Of a DNA stretch of 18,389 nt, positions 6,120 to 13,538 are shown one piece after another. The first letter of the stretch is position 1. Every line of letters begins with the position of its first letter. Made by a program: the position numbers and the translations under genes. The stretch is from contig JAJPEA010000017.1 in the NCBI GenBank assembly GCA_023252335.1, positions 1-18,389 on the forward strand, written 5' to 3'. The stretch is from Nitrosotalea sp. Its GTDB lineage: Archaea; Thermoproteota; Nitrososphaeria; Nitrososphaerales; Nitrosopumilaceae. The notes beneath the pieces are model-generated. The model was not told where the DNA came from. It saw only the letters and a program-made list of their open reading frames with translations, and did not search any database.

Positions 6120-7465
6120 GTAGCAAAGCAAATTCATTCCTGTTTGACAATATTGACTCGTCATCAAGATCACTTGAGCGTGAGATCATCGGACTGTCAG
6201 AGCAAAGAAGGCCGCTAATTATCACACATCTTGGCCACGGAAAAGACTCTGCATTTAGGATTATGATCATGGCAGGCCAACATGGCGACGAAAAGTACGG
6301 TCGCAGGGCAGTCTCTCATCTTGTTGCCTCACTTGCCCCATCTTTTAAGAGGGATTTTCCACATACCGGTCTTGCGGTTTTACCCGATGCCAATCCTGAC
6401 GGATCTTACCATAGGACCAGAACAAATTCAGCCCATGTTGATTTGAACCGGGATCACCAAAGGCTGGATAGCCAGGAGACCAGAGTGATTCACTCTTTTG
6501 TCAGGACCTGGAAGCCGCATATCATCATTGATGTGCACAACTATCCCTCGCGAAGAAAACACTTGCTTGCAAAAAACCTAACTTATTACCCAGACATATT
6601 AATCGACATTCCCACAAATCCAGCTATCCAAATTCTAGACATGGAAAATACACATGATCTGATGAGAACAATTAACAGGGATCTTGCCATAAATGATTTT
6701 AGCTCTGACAGGTACACCATAGTCAAACCCTCAGGCAAAGCAAGGCACAGTACCGGAGATATAGATGATGCAAGAAATTTTTTATCGCTCAGATACAACG
6801 CTTTGACTATATTATTAGAGGGAAGAAATCCAACTCGAGAGGATGGAGAGGGCGGCAAAGAGCACATCATTTTGGCCCAGCATCATGCTCTAAGCTCACT
6901 CCTAAGATGGGCGCATAAAAACAAGAGATCTTTCATGGAAAAAGAAGCAAGTGTTCCATCTACAGGAGACAGAATACCAATTTGCTCAAGACGTAAACTT
7001 GCAGAACATCCCTTACATATGAAATTTAAGAATGTGGTAACAGAAACGGTGACTGATACGGTCTTTTACAATTACAAGCCAGAGCTTGAAGTGACAAAAT
7101 ATGCAAAACTGCCCCGAGCTTATGCTGTTCCGCCTGACAAAAAAAAGATAACTGAAATTCTGCACAGACATGGGTTTTCATCCTGCTTGTCCGACCCTAA
7201 AAAAACTGCGCTTGTGGAATACCATGTAATAGATTCACTAAAGCCGTCTAGTCGTGAAAATAGAGCCCCTCTTAGAATTTCTGTGGTTTCAAGAAAGGAA
7301 AGCAGAATGCTTGATGGCTACAATATTTTCCCAACAATCCAGAAAGGAGGCCAATGTCTTGCGCTATTTTTAGAGCCAGAATCAAGATATGGCCTTCACA
7401 GATATAGCGAACTTGATCTCACCATTTTACCAAATTCAGCATATCCCATTTTGCGGGTGTTGTAG
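6116..7465 (+). CDS. M14-family zinc carboxypeptidase-like protein
   Basis: The 449-residue protein shows the M14 metallocarboxypeptidase signature: zinc ligands H56 and E59 in GQHGDEKYG, substrate-binding N-R in VDLNRD (108-113), third zinc ligand H141 in IIDVHNYP, and probable catalytic E235 in ILLEGRNP. No signal peptide is visible, so it is probably cytosolic. A C-terminal domain of about 150 residues ends in LEPESRYGLHRYSEL and YPILRVL; I remember similar tails in bacterial M14 proteins, but cannot verify this here. M14 enzymes remove C-terminal residues or hydrolyse amide-linked groups. It overlaps the ABC gene by 4 bp and so belongs to the same transcript, suggesting trimming of the exporter's cargo before export. 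The substrate is unknown. Confidence 0.85.
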   Translation: MSSKANSFLFDNIDSSSRSLEREIIGLSEQRRPLIITHLGHGKDSAFRIMIMAGQHGDEKYGRRAVSHLVASLAPSFKRDFPHTGLAVLPDANPDGSYHRTRTNSAHVDLNRDHQRLDSQETRVIHSFVRTWKPHIIIDVHNYPSRRKHLLAKNLTYYPDILIDIPTNPAIQILDMENTHDLMRTINRDLAINDFSSDRYTIVKPSGKARHSTGDIDDARNFLSLRYNALTILLEGRNPTREDGEGGKEHIILAQHHALSSLLRWAHKNKRSFMEKEASVPSTGDRIPICSRRKLAEHPLHMKFKNVVTETVTDTVFYNYKPELEVTKYAKLPRAYAVPPDKKKITEILHRHGFSSCLSDPKKTALVEYHVIDSLKPSSRENRAPLRISVVSRKESRMLDGYNIFPTIQKGGQCLALFLEPESRYGLHRYSELDLTILPNSAYPILRVL

Positions 7466-7519
7466 ATGAGATCACAGTTCACATCCCGGTATCCACTTTT
7501 TCATAAAAGAGACGAATAC

Positions 7520-7527
7520 CTTTTATT
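7520..7527 (+). promoter_or_regulatory. Box A of the sequon-tail secreted protein gene
   Basis: CTTTTATT is centred 27 nt before ATG 7551, fitting a leaderless transcript separate from the upstream cassette. Confidence 0.55.
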
Positions 7528-7550
7528 CCAAGACAATTCAAATACTAAAA

Positions 7551-7994
7551 ATGTCTAGAGAGATTCTGGTTTTTGCAGCTTTGTTTTCTATTACCTTATC
7601 CATGACAATAACACAAGAGGCAAGTGCACTAACTATAGCTACAGGTGAACATGGTCGTATCATGTCAAACTATAATCCAAACAAAGTCTGTGGTAACCAT
7701 GTCTGTAGACCAGGAGAAAATTCCAAATGGTCATCAGCCGTATTAGCATCACAACTTGAAGGTCCAGGCAAGGCTACAGGTGCACAAAATGGTCTAGTCA
7801 TAATGCATCAGATAGTTGTAAACTATCTAGTAAAGTCAAGAGATGTAAATCAATTTGCTTGGACTAGCTCATCGATGCCAATGCATCCAAGCATGAACTC
7901 TACTGGATCAGTGCACTCAAACAATTCAACTGGATCAATGCCATCAGGTAACTCCACTAATTCAATGCATTCAAACACAAATTCAACTGGGTAA
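7551..7994 (+). CDS. Small secreted protein with N-glycosylation-sequon repeat tail
   Basis: The 147-residue protein has a signal peptide (hydrophobic core about 5-19, likely cleavage after EASA near residue 27). A conserved-looking core carries a Cys pair CGNHVC (C47, C52) that could form a disulphide or bind metal, and the core resembles small exported thaumarchaeal proteins. The tail from residue 116 is a degenerate 9-10-residue repeat with four NST sequons (N116, N125, N134, N144) among Ser, Met and His. Such a tail would be heavily N-glycosylated outside the cell, and its Met/His content could bind copper, but that is speculation. ATG 7551 fits the box A distance. A poly-T run follows the gene. 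Function unknown. Confidence 0.8.
   Translation: MSREILVFAALFSITLSMTITQEASALTIATGEHGRIMSNYNPNKVCGNHVCRPGENSKWSSAVLASQLEGPGKATGAQNGLVIMHQIVVNYLVKSRDVNQFAWTSSSMPMHPSMNSTGSVHSNNSTGSMPSGNSTNSMHSNTNSTG
7894..7991 (+). repeat. Degenerate in-frame repeat coding NST-rich units
   Basis: Three to four imperfect units of about 27-30 bp encode the NSTGS(V/M)xS(N/G)-type segments at the end of the secreted protein. The DNA copies differ at several sites, so the repeat is old or kept for its protein sequence. Confidence 0.6.
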
Positions 7995-8001
7995 AATAGA
8001 C

Positions 8002-8016
8002 ATTTTTTATTTTAAA
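8002..8016 (+). terminator. Poly-T terminator after the secreted-protein gene
   Basis: ATTTTTTATTTT lies about 8 bp after the stop codon at 7994, a typical archaeal T-rich termination signal. There is no strong hairpin. Confidence 0.45.
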
Positions 8017-8071
8017 AGCAAATTCTGACAAAGATACAATCCAACATAGAAAAACAGATCTAAAGTTAATG

Positions 8072-8077
8072 TTAAAT
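8072..8077 (+). promoter_or_regulatory. Box A of the 8102-10107 gene pair
   Basis: TTAAAT is centred 27-28 nt before ATG 8102, consistent with a leaderless transcript. Confidence 0.45.
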
Positions 8078-8101
8078 GGGCAGGTTTAATCCAATTTCAT
8101 A

Positions 8102-9289
8102 ATGACAGAGTTTGAAGAGTTTGCATATGCACTTTTAGATCAGCTCTCAGTTGAGATAAACGAGGAAAAAGAGATAACAAACTCAGAGGTAAAATCCAGC
8201 CAAGCGTTTGCTGGAAAAATAAAATTCGAAGACATTGAACCAATTTGTAATAGACTATATGCAGACATGTCAAAAAAGATATCAGAGTTTACAGGAATTC
8301 AAGTATCGCAAACAAGAGTCGAATTTCCCGAACTAGTCGAGTTCAAACGCCTCAAAGGGCGTAAGGTGTACCCCACAAGAGAATCGGCAGAGTTTGTAGA
8401 CGAACTTTTCACAGCAATTGCACATGAAGATGTTCAAAAAATTGCAGTGCTTGCAGAAAATCAGACCTTTAGATATCTAGTCTATTCCACATATGCAAAA
8501 GGGTACATCTCACAGATATCCACCACATATGGCGATTTTTACGAATCTGCAATATACCTAAACAAGTTCATCCTATCAAGTTACCCAAAGATCATACTAC
8601 ACAAGCAGGGCGAACCCTACGAGTCAAAATTTGATCAGGTAAACTCGGGATACATTGGAGCCTTGAAGATGACTATTCTTGAGGAACAAATTCACTCGAT
8701 ACAAAACAATCTGTACAACATAAACAAAAATGCAGTATCTGAAGTAAATGCAATCAACGAAGAGCTTGCAAAAATAATCTTAAGCCTTGACGATTCTACT
8801 ACAAAGAATCTTTACAATTACTTGCAGTTACCCGAAGTTCCAGATGAATATCCAGTAGCAAAGAGGGCAAATTTATTTTTCATATTAAATCCAGACAATT
8901 TTATAGTTCAAGTCTTGGGCCCAGATGTTATGACATTTACCAAGGTAACAGTTGATCCTAAAATATTAGAAATGATTCCACAACTTCTTGACATTTACCA
9001 GAGATGGTTAAAACCAATCCAGGCACATCATGCAGCATTTACAACAATGGAGGGAATGGCAGAGTTTGCGGTAAAGAACATTCTAAGAGAGGACCAAGAT
9101 TTGAAAAATTACCTAATCACGTTTGCAAATAGTGACATCTCAACATATCAGATTAGAAAAAGCATGGGAACAGATTTTACAGAATATATCTTTGCAAAAT
9201 TAGGCAAGGATACATACAAGACATTGATTGCAAACCCTCCAACAACTCGAGAACTCAAAAATCCAGAAAGTTATCTAAATAGAAAATGA
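8102..9289 (+). CDS. Conserved hypothetical protein, possibly zincin-like
   Basis: This 395-residue soluble protein has no signal peptide or membrane segment. I do not recognise a named family; it looks like a thaumarchaeal conserved protein. The N-terminal 60 residues are acidic and helical. Around residues 195-205 is LEEQIHSIQ, and around 318-322 MEGMAEF; an E-x-x-H plus a distant Glu can belong to divergent metallopeptidases, but no HExxH is present, so this is weak. The gene overlaps the SirB1-like gene by 4 bp (ATGA), implying translational coupling and a shared process. Base composition matches the chromosome background. Confidence 0.7.
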   Translation: MTEFEEFAYALLDQLSVEINEEKEITNSEVKSSQAFAGKIKFEDIEPICNRLYADMSKKISEFTGIQVSQTRVEFPELVEFKRLKGRKVYPTRESAEFVDELFTAIAHEDVQKIAVLAENQTFRYLVYSTYAKGYISQISTTYGDFYESAIYLNKFILSSYPKIILHKQGEPYESKFDQVNSGYIGALKMTILEEQIHSIQNNLYNINKNAVSEVNAINEELAKIILSLDDSTTKNLYNYLQLPEVPDEYPVAKRANLFFILNPDNFIVQVLGPDVMTFTKVTVDPKILEMIPQLLDIYQRWLKPIQAHHAAFTTMEGMAEFAVKNILREDQDLKNYLITFANSDISTYQIRKSMGTDFTEYIFAKLGKDTYKTLIANPPTTRELKNPESYLNRK

Positions 9290-10107
9290 ATGAATTTGAT
9301 CCATTTGCAGCAGAGTGGATCTCGTATGCAAAAAGTCCACAATACACGTTAATTGAAAAGTGTCTGAAATTATCCCAGACCTTAGAGTTTCCAAACTTGG
9401 ACATTACTGAATACATACAAAAATTGAGAACATTTGAGCAGGGTCTGCGTGAGCACATATCAGATGTAAAAAATCCCATTTACCTTGTTTCAATGTTAAA
9501 CGAGTACATGTTTGATGTCTTGGAATTTGAAGGAAATAGTGATGACTATTACAATCCAAGAAACAATTTTCTAAATGTAGTAATAGACAAGCGTACCGGA
9601 ATACCAATCACACTATCAATTATTTACATCGAGCTTGCAAAGGCAATAGGACTTGAGCTTCGTCCTGTTGGGTTTCCAGGCCATTTCTTGGTAAAATATT
9701 CAGAGGAGCTTGTTTTGGATCCATTCAATGGCGGTAGCCTACTAGATATTGAAGATCTCCAAGACATACTTGATGCCACATATGGTGAAGGAGTAGAGTT
9801 TGAGCCAGAATATCTAAACGATATCGAGCCAGAAAAGATTTTGATAAGAATTTTACGAAACCTAAAGGGTTCGTACACCGAATCTTTTAGTTATGATAAA
9901 GCAATGCACTGTATAAACATGATACTAGGCCTTGATGCCAACTCACCAGAAGATATTAGAGACATGGGAATTATTCAGACAAGGCTACTTCAAAATGATC
10001 TTGCTCTAGCATCTCTTAACAAGTACATTGAGCTTGCTCCAGAAGCAGATGATGTTGATGAGATATTAGAGATGATAAAAAACATCAAAGAGAAATCTAG
10101 TCAATAA
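9286..10107 (+). CDS. SirB1/transglutaminase-like protein with C-terminal TPR region
   Basis: The 273-residue protein contains the SirB1 N-terminal domain (transglutaminase-like), clearest in GIPITLSIIYIELAKAIGL (105-123) and RPVGFPGHFLVKY (126-138), followed by LDPFNGG (144-150). H133 and D145 match the transglutaminase His and Asp. The position usually held by the nucleophilic Cys is not Cys, as in most SirB1 proteins, so peptidase or transglutaminase activity is doubtful. Residues ~195-270 form TPR-like helices ending in NKYIELAPEADDVDE, a protein-binding region. It is coupled to the preceding gene by ATGA. Its 3' end overlaps the end of the convergent coiled-coil gene by 11 bp. Molecular role unknown. 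Confidence 0.8.
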   Translation: MNEFDPFAAEWISYAKSPQYTLIEKCLKLSQTLEFPNLDITEYIQKLRTFEQGLREHISDVKNPIYLVSMLNEYMFDVLEFEGNSDDYYNPRNNFLNVVIDKRTGIPITLSIIYIELAKAIGLELRPVGFPGHFLVKYSEELVLDPFNGGSLLDIEDLQDILDATYGEGVEFEPEYLNDIEPEKILIRILRNLKGSYTESFSYDKAMHCINMILGLDANSPEDIRDMGIIQTRLLQNDLALASLNKYIELAPEADDVDEILEMIKNIKEKSSQ

Positions 10108-10267
10108 TTGATTGTACGTCTTTGCCTTTTTTGATCAATTTGTGTTCGTATCGTACAATCTTGTTTCGAATTGTTCCTTTGAGGATATCTACTTCGTTTC
10201 GTAGGCTGGCAACCTCATCTTCAAGTCTAGCTACTCTTTCATAAATGGACTCGTCTTCGCCTGCCAT
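10097..10267 (-). CDS. Small coiled-coil protein
   Basis: The 56-residue protein MAGEDESIYERVARLEDEVA... has one heptad-patterned helix (about residues 8-35, with V/L/I at a/d positions), then a basic tail. The frame stays open for 54 codons upstream, but that part is unlike a protein, and a box A (TTAAAAATTTA, 10294-10304) lies about 31 nt before ATG 10267, which fixes the start. It probably forms a dimer or trimer with itself or a partner. Its stop lies inside the 3' end of the convergent SirB1-like gene. Function unknown. Confidence 0.65.
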   Translation of the reverse strand: MAGEDESIYERVARLEDEVASLRNEVDILKGTIRNKIVRYEHKLIKKGKDVQSIID

Positions 10268-10338
10268 ATGTTTAATCTTCACTAGATATGACCTTAAAAA
10301 TTTATGGTTTATTTTGTTGAGGGTTTTGTCAGTATTTT

Positions 10339-10500
10339 CTACAGGGTGAATTCGCCGTTGCAGGATTGGCACTTGCCTTTCTCGCTTCCAATCAATCCTA
10401 TTATCAAAATTTTTCCGATTGTACCGCATTTAGGACAGAGACCGGTTGTGACGTTTTTTGGACCGCTTGATCTTGGTTTTACTGATTTTCTCCTTACCAT
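10339..10500 (-). CDS. Small zinc-ribbon protein
   Basis: The 53-residue basic protein has one zinc ribbon with two C-X2-C knuckles, CPKCG and CQSCNG, 17-18 residues apart, after a Lys/Arg-rich start (MVRRKSVKPRSSGPK). The frame could be extended 26 codons upstream into the tRNA region, but ATG 10500 lies 26 nt from a box A (TTAATAAAC, 10522-10530 read on the minus strand) and is preferred. Such mini-ribbons in archaea are nucleic-acid- or ribosome-associated; the specific role is unknown. Confidence 0.65.
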   Translation of the reverse strand: MVRRKSVKPRSSGPKNVTTGLCPKCGTIGKILIIGLIGSEKGKCQSCNGEFTL

Positions 10501-10553
10501 CAAGTAAATTCGCAAAATTCGGTTTATTAAGTTTAAGCGTAGATCGCAAAAAG

Positions 10554-10637
10554 CGCGGGGAGTGGGATTCGAACCCACGGGTCCTTACGGACATGGGATT
10601 AGCAATCCCACGCCCTACCAGGCTAGGCGACCCCCGC
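10554..10637 (-). tRNA. tRNA-Ser (anticodon GCU)
   Basis: The minus strand folds as a class II tRNA. The acceptor stem is GCGGGGG with TCCCCGC and discriminator G73. The anticodon stem TGGGA/TCCCA carries loop TTGCTAA with anticodon GCT. A long variable arm (GTCC-GTAA-GGAC) follows, and the T arm is GTGGG-TTCGAAT-CCCAC. The GCU anticodon, long variable arm and G73 identify serine (codons AGU/AGC). CCA is not encoded and no intron is present. Box A candidates lie at 10655-10673. Confidence 0.95.
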
Positions 10638-10700
10638 ACGATGTTTGCTGAAATTTAAACTGTTATTATAACTTTGGAACCAGAGCCGGAATGAATTGTC

Positions 10701-11447
10701 TTATTCTTCGCCAAAACGTTTGTAGTTTTCCACAAGATCCTTGAGAGGAATTTTCTCTCCACCTACAATCTTCAAATCCACTTTGATCTTGCCTTTTTCA
10801 ACAGTGATAATATTGTAGGTGTTGTCAAATAGTCCTCGCATTCTTTCAGAAGATACAGTTCCAGCATTTGCAATTGACAAGTTTCCAAAGTTCCAAAACC
10901 ATGGCCTGTGCTTGTGACCACATATTACAAGATCTATCTTGCTTGCAAGTGCAGTTCGCAGTGCATCTCCAGAATCTATCACAGTTACTCTATCAGTTCC
11001 AGTATCAGGAACACCAATCAGATGGTGATGCATTGCAAGTATCTTGATCTTGTTTTCGTATTTTTTCATGGTTCTCTCAAGCCACAGATTTTGCCTATAG
11101 CCAATCTCACCCTCGTCTCTGTCAGGTCGTGCAGTACCAAGTGTTACAAGTATTGTATCCTCGTCAAGCTCATTTACAGAGTCAAATGGAAAGTATTTTT
11201 TGAATAAAAGATATCCTGTGTTCCTATAGTCGTGGTTTCCACTCATTGCAATTATTTTTTCGGTATCAAATTGAGAGAACTTGGCCTTGCATTTTTCATA
11301 TTCTTTTAGCAATCCCTCATTTGTGAGATCACCTGTCGCTACAATAACAGACGGCTTGAGTTGGTTTATCTCTTCCACTGCAAGATCAAAGGTGTCTTCT
11401 TTGAATTGAGCTCCGACGTGAATATCTGAAATCTGTACTATTTTCAT
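10701..11447 (-). CDS. Calcineurin-like metallophosphoesterase
   Basis: From ATG 11447 the protein has 248 residues and carries the full dimetal phosphoesterase set in order: SDIHVG (D-x-H), ATGDLT (GD), SGNHDYR (GNHD), MHHH, and CGHKHR (GH-x-H). The compact size and motif order are like Icc/CpdA-type or general archaeal phosphodiesterases; the natural substrate (cyclic nucleotide, phosphodiester or phosphomonoester) cannot be told. An upstream start would add five residues, but the distance to box A GCTTAAAC (11473-11480, minus) favours 11447. No signal peptide, so cytosolic. It is divergent from the isocitrate dehydrogenase gene. Confidence 0.9.
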   Translation of the reverse strand: MKIVQISDIHVGAQFKEDTFDLAVEEINQLKPSVIVATGDLTNEGLLKEYEKCKAKFSQFDTEKIIAMSGNHDYRNTGYLLFKKYFPFDSVNELDEDTILVTLGTARPDRDEGEIGYRQNLWLERTMKKYENKIKILAMHHHLIGVPDTGTDRVTVIDSGDALRTALASKIDLVICGHKHRPWFWNFGNLSIANAGTVSSERMRGLFDNTYNIITVEKGKIKVDLKIVGGEKIPLKDLVENYKRFGEE

Positions 11448-11557
11448 TAATAAAATATCCAATCAATGAGGAGTTTAAGCTTTAGCATTACACAATAAAT
11501 TTTACAAATAATTTTCTAGTTAGAGTTAAATATGCTCATACTACAATCTCGCCTGAT
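11448..11557. promoter_or_regulatory. Divergent promoter region (phosphoesterase / isocitrate dehydrogenase)
   Basis: This 110-bp region holds box A GCTTAAAC on the minus strand (11473-11480) for the phosphoesterase, and TTAAATAT on the plus strand (11526-11533), centred 28 nt before TTG 11558. No repeat or operator is evident. Confidence 0.5.
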
Positions 11558-12586
11558 TTGGGAAAAAAGGCTGCAATAATCAAGGGTGACGGCATTGGTC
11601 CAGAGATTGTTGATTCAATGTTAAAGGTATTGAAGGCATGTAACACTCAAACTGAATTGATCTTGTGTGAAGCAGGATCTGAACAATGGGAAAAGCATGG
11701 TGGGGAAACATACATTCCAGATGCAACGATGAAGATTCTAGAAAACTCTGATGCAGGTTTTAAAGGTCCTACAACTACAATTCCCAAGCCAAATTCTCCA
11801 AGAAGTGTTGCAGTAACTCTACGACAAAAATTTGATCTATATGCAAACATTAGACCAATCAAGACATACCATAGGATAACTCCAGACAAGACACTAGACT
11901 TTGTGTGCTTTAGAGAAGCAACAGAAGGGCTCTACACTGGAATAGAGTTCAAGGTATCAGATGATGCGGCAATTGCAATTAGAAAGATCACAAGGCAAGG
12001 AAGTAGTCGTTTTATCAATTCTGCAGTATCATGGGCAAAAAAATACCACATGAACAAAATGGTTGCAATAACAAAGAGAAACATCCTCAAAGTTACTGAT
12101 GGAATATTTTGGGAGGAGGTAGAAAAGGCCTCCAAGGCAAACCCTGGCTTGTCCATCGAAGAACTATACATAGACAACATGACCCAGCAACTAGTCATAA
12201 AACCAGAGCAGTTCAATGGTTCTGTTCTGATAAGCACCAATCTCTTTATGGATATCATCTCAGAATTGGCATCAGGAATCATAGGCTCTATTGGATTGGT
12301 GTACTCTGCAAACATGGGAGACAGGTTTGCAATGTTTGAAGCTGCCCATGGAAGTGCGCCATCATTTAAGGGATTAAACAAGGTAAATCCAACTGCTGCG
12401 ATATTATCAGGGGCATGGATGGTAGAATATCTAGGTGAGACTCATATCCGAGATGCAATATTTGCTGCAACAGATCAGGTAATCAATGAAGGCAAGTATG
12501 TCACATTTGATATCGGCGGTAGTGCAACTACAACACAAATGACTGATGCAATAATAGAGATTGCAAAACAGAAACTACGAAAATAG
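11558..12586 (+). CDS. icd: Isocitrate/isopropylmalate dehydrogenase family, probably NAD-type isocitrate dehydrogenase
   Basis: The 342-residue protein has the decarboxylating dehydrogenase features: IKGDGIGPEI at the N-terminus, substrate motif SVAVTLRQKFDLYANIRPIK (arginines for the carboxylates), FREATEGLYTG, a Tyr/Lys/Asp set (AITKRNILKVTDGIFWEE, DNMTQQLV), and MFEAAHGSAP plus NPTAAILS near the cofactor site. FDLYANIRP and the short length resemble NAD-dependent isocitrate dehydrogenases and homoisocitrate enzymes more than long bacterial NADP enzymes. Isopropylmalate dehydrogenase is possible but less likely. The reaction would make 2-oxoglutarate for glutamate synthesis in the incomplete TCA cycle. 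The start TTG 11558 is set by the GDGIGPE spacing and box A. The 3' end overlaps the convergent cupredoxin gene by 12 bp. Confidence 0.88.
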   Translation: MGKKAAIIKGDGIGPEIVDSMLKVLKACNTQTELILCEAGSEQWEKHGGETYIPDATMKILENSDAGFKGPTTTIPKPNSPRSVAVTLRQKFDLYANIRPIKTYHRITPDKTLDFVCFREATEGLYTGIEFKVSDDAAIAIRKITRQGSSRFINSAVSWAKKYHMNKMVAITKRNILKVTDGIFWEEVEKASKANPGLSIEELYIDNMTQQLVIKPEQFNGSVLISTNLFMDIISELASGIIGSIGLVYSANMGDRFAMFEAAHGSAPSFKGLNKVNPTAAILSGAWMVEYLGETHIRDAIFAATDQVINEGKYVTFDIGGSATTTQMTDAIIEIAKQKLRK

Positions 12587-13480
12587 ACTAGAATTTAATC
12601 TAGATTTTGCAAAGACTAGAACTGGTACTAGTGATACAATCAAAATAAGAAATGATGTAGAACCAAACTCTGGAACACTTACAGTGTTGTCATGGATGGT
12701 AAAATTTTGATTTGTAATTGGAAGAGACTGATCCGGAACTTGAGAAGAGGGTGGGACAGATATTAGATCAAGTGATCTTTCATCGTTTGCGTTCATGTCA
12801 CCTATGGTGTTTGCAGCATTTGCATCAAAGAATAATTGGTATTGTCCACTAGGAACATTACTCCACACAAATGATACCGGAACACTTTGGTTTTGAGGAA
12901 CATCTAGTTTAACAAAATTATTGTAAAAAAGTGATGATGATTGATTTGTTATTTTTAGTGTAAATATTATAGAATGGGCATCAGCGTTTCCAGTGTTTTG
13001 AATCTGTTTTGTTATGACAAGTCCATGTGAAGTATAGTTTTGTTTTTCAACTCTGAGCGAATCAGGAACCCAGGAAAGTTCGGCATGTGAAAATGAGTTT
13101 GACACTGTAATCAACCCAGAAGGCCATGTGTCAGTCTTGTCATAATAGGGGTATTTTCCAACAGCGCCAAAAAACTGGGTATATGAGTGCCCAGGCTGGA
13201 TAATTCCACTGTCAAATACACCCTGTGGACCATAGTTTGAGGTTCCAGCTGTCGCAGTATGTGTCCTGTTATCATGATTTATCCAGGTAACGGTATCTCC
13301 AACAGAGACATTTACTTGAAAGGGGTTGTAGCATGAGAGATTAGGCTTGCAGTGATTTGCAGTTCCATTTACTATGATCACTTGGGCATCATATGCCTGT
13401 GCACCTGGAAACGACATGGCATAGAAAATTGTGACCACTGCAGCAACACAAATCAAATAATGAAATCTCAACAATGTCAA
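12575..13480 (-). CDS. Exported cupredoxin-domain protein with PEFG C-terminal anchor
   Basis: The 301-residue protein has a signal peptide (about residues 1-29, ending GAQA), a cupredoxin domain (~30-127), a second beta domain (~130-240, CARDB-like NTGNADAHSIIFTLKITN), and a linker. It ends in VPEFGSTSFLILIVSLVPVLVFAKSRL, i.e. a PEFG motif (270-273), a transmembrane helix and basic residues. This matches the thaumarchaeal PEFG-CTERM sorting signal, thought to be cut by an archaeosortase. In the cupredoxin domain His74 (THTATAG) is kept, but the Cys/His/Met loop is replaced by KYPYYDKTDTWPSG, so type 1 copper binding is probably lost. Two Cys (C44, C50) may pair. Start is TTG 13480 or TTG 13474; GGGGGAG on the minus strand lies 9 nt before the latter. 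Likely surface-anchored. Confidence 0.82.
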   Translation of the reverse strand: MTLLRFHYLICVAAVVTIFYAMSFPGAQAYDAQVIIVNGTANHCKPNLSCYNPFQVNVSVGDTVTWINHDNRTHTATAGTSNYGPQGVFDSGIIQPGHSYTQFFGAVGKYPYYDKTDTWPSGLITVSNSFSHAELSWVPDSLRVEKQNYTSHGLVITKQIQNTGNADAHSIIFTLKITNQSSSLFYNNFVKLDVPQNQSVPVSFVWSNVPSGQYQLFFDANAANTIGDMNANDERSLDLISVPPSSQVPDQSLPITNQNFTIHDNTVSVPEFGSTSFLILIVSLVPVLVFAKSRLNSSLFS

Positions 13481-13538
13481 TTTCTCCCCCTTGACAGATA
13501 AACTAGATGTACTTTTTGTAAGAAAATCATATTTAGGG

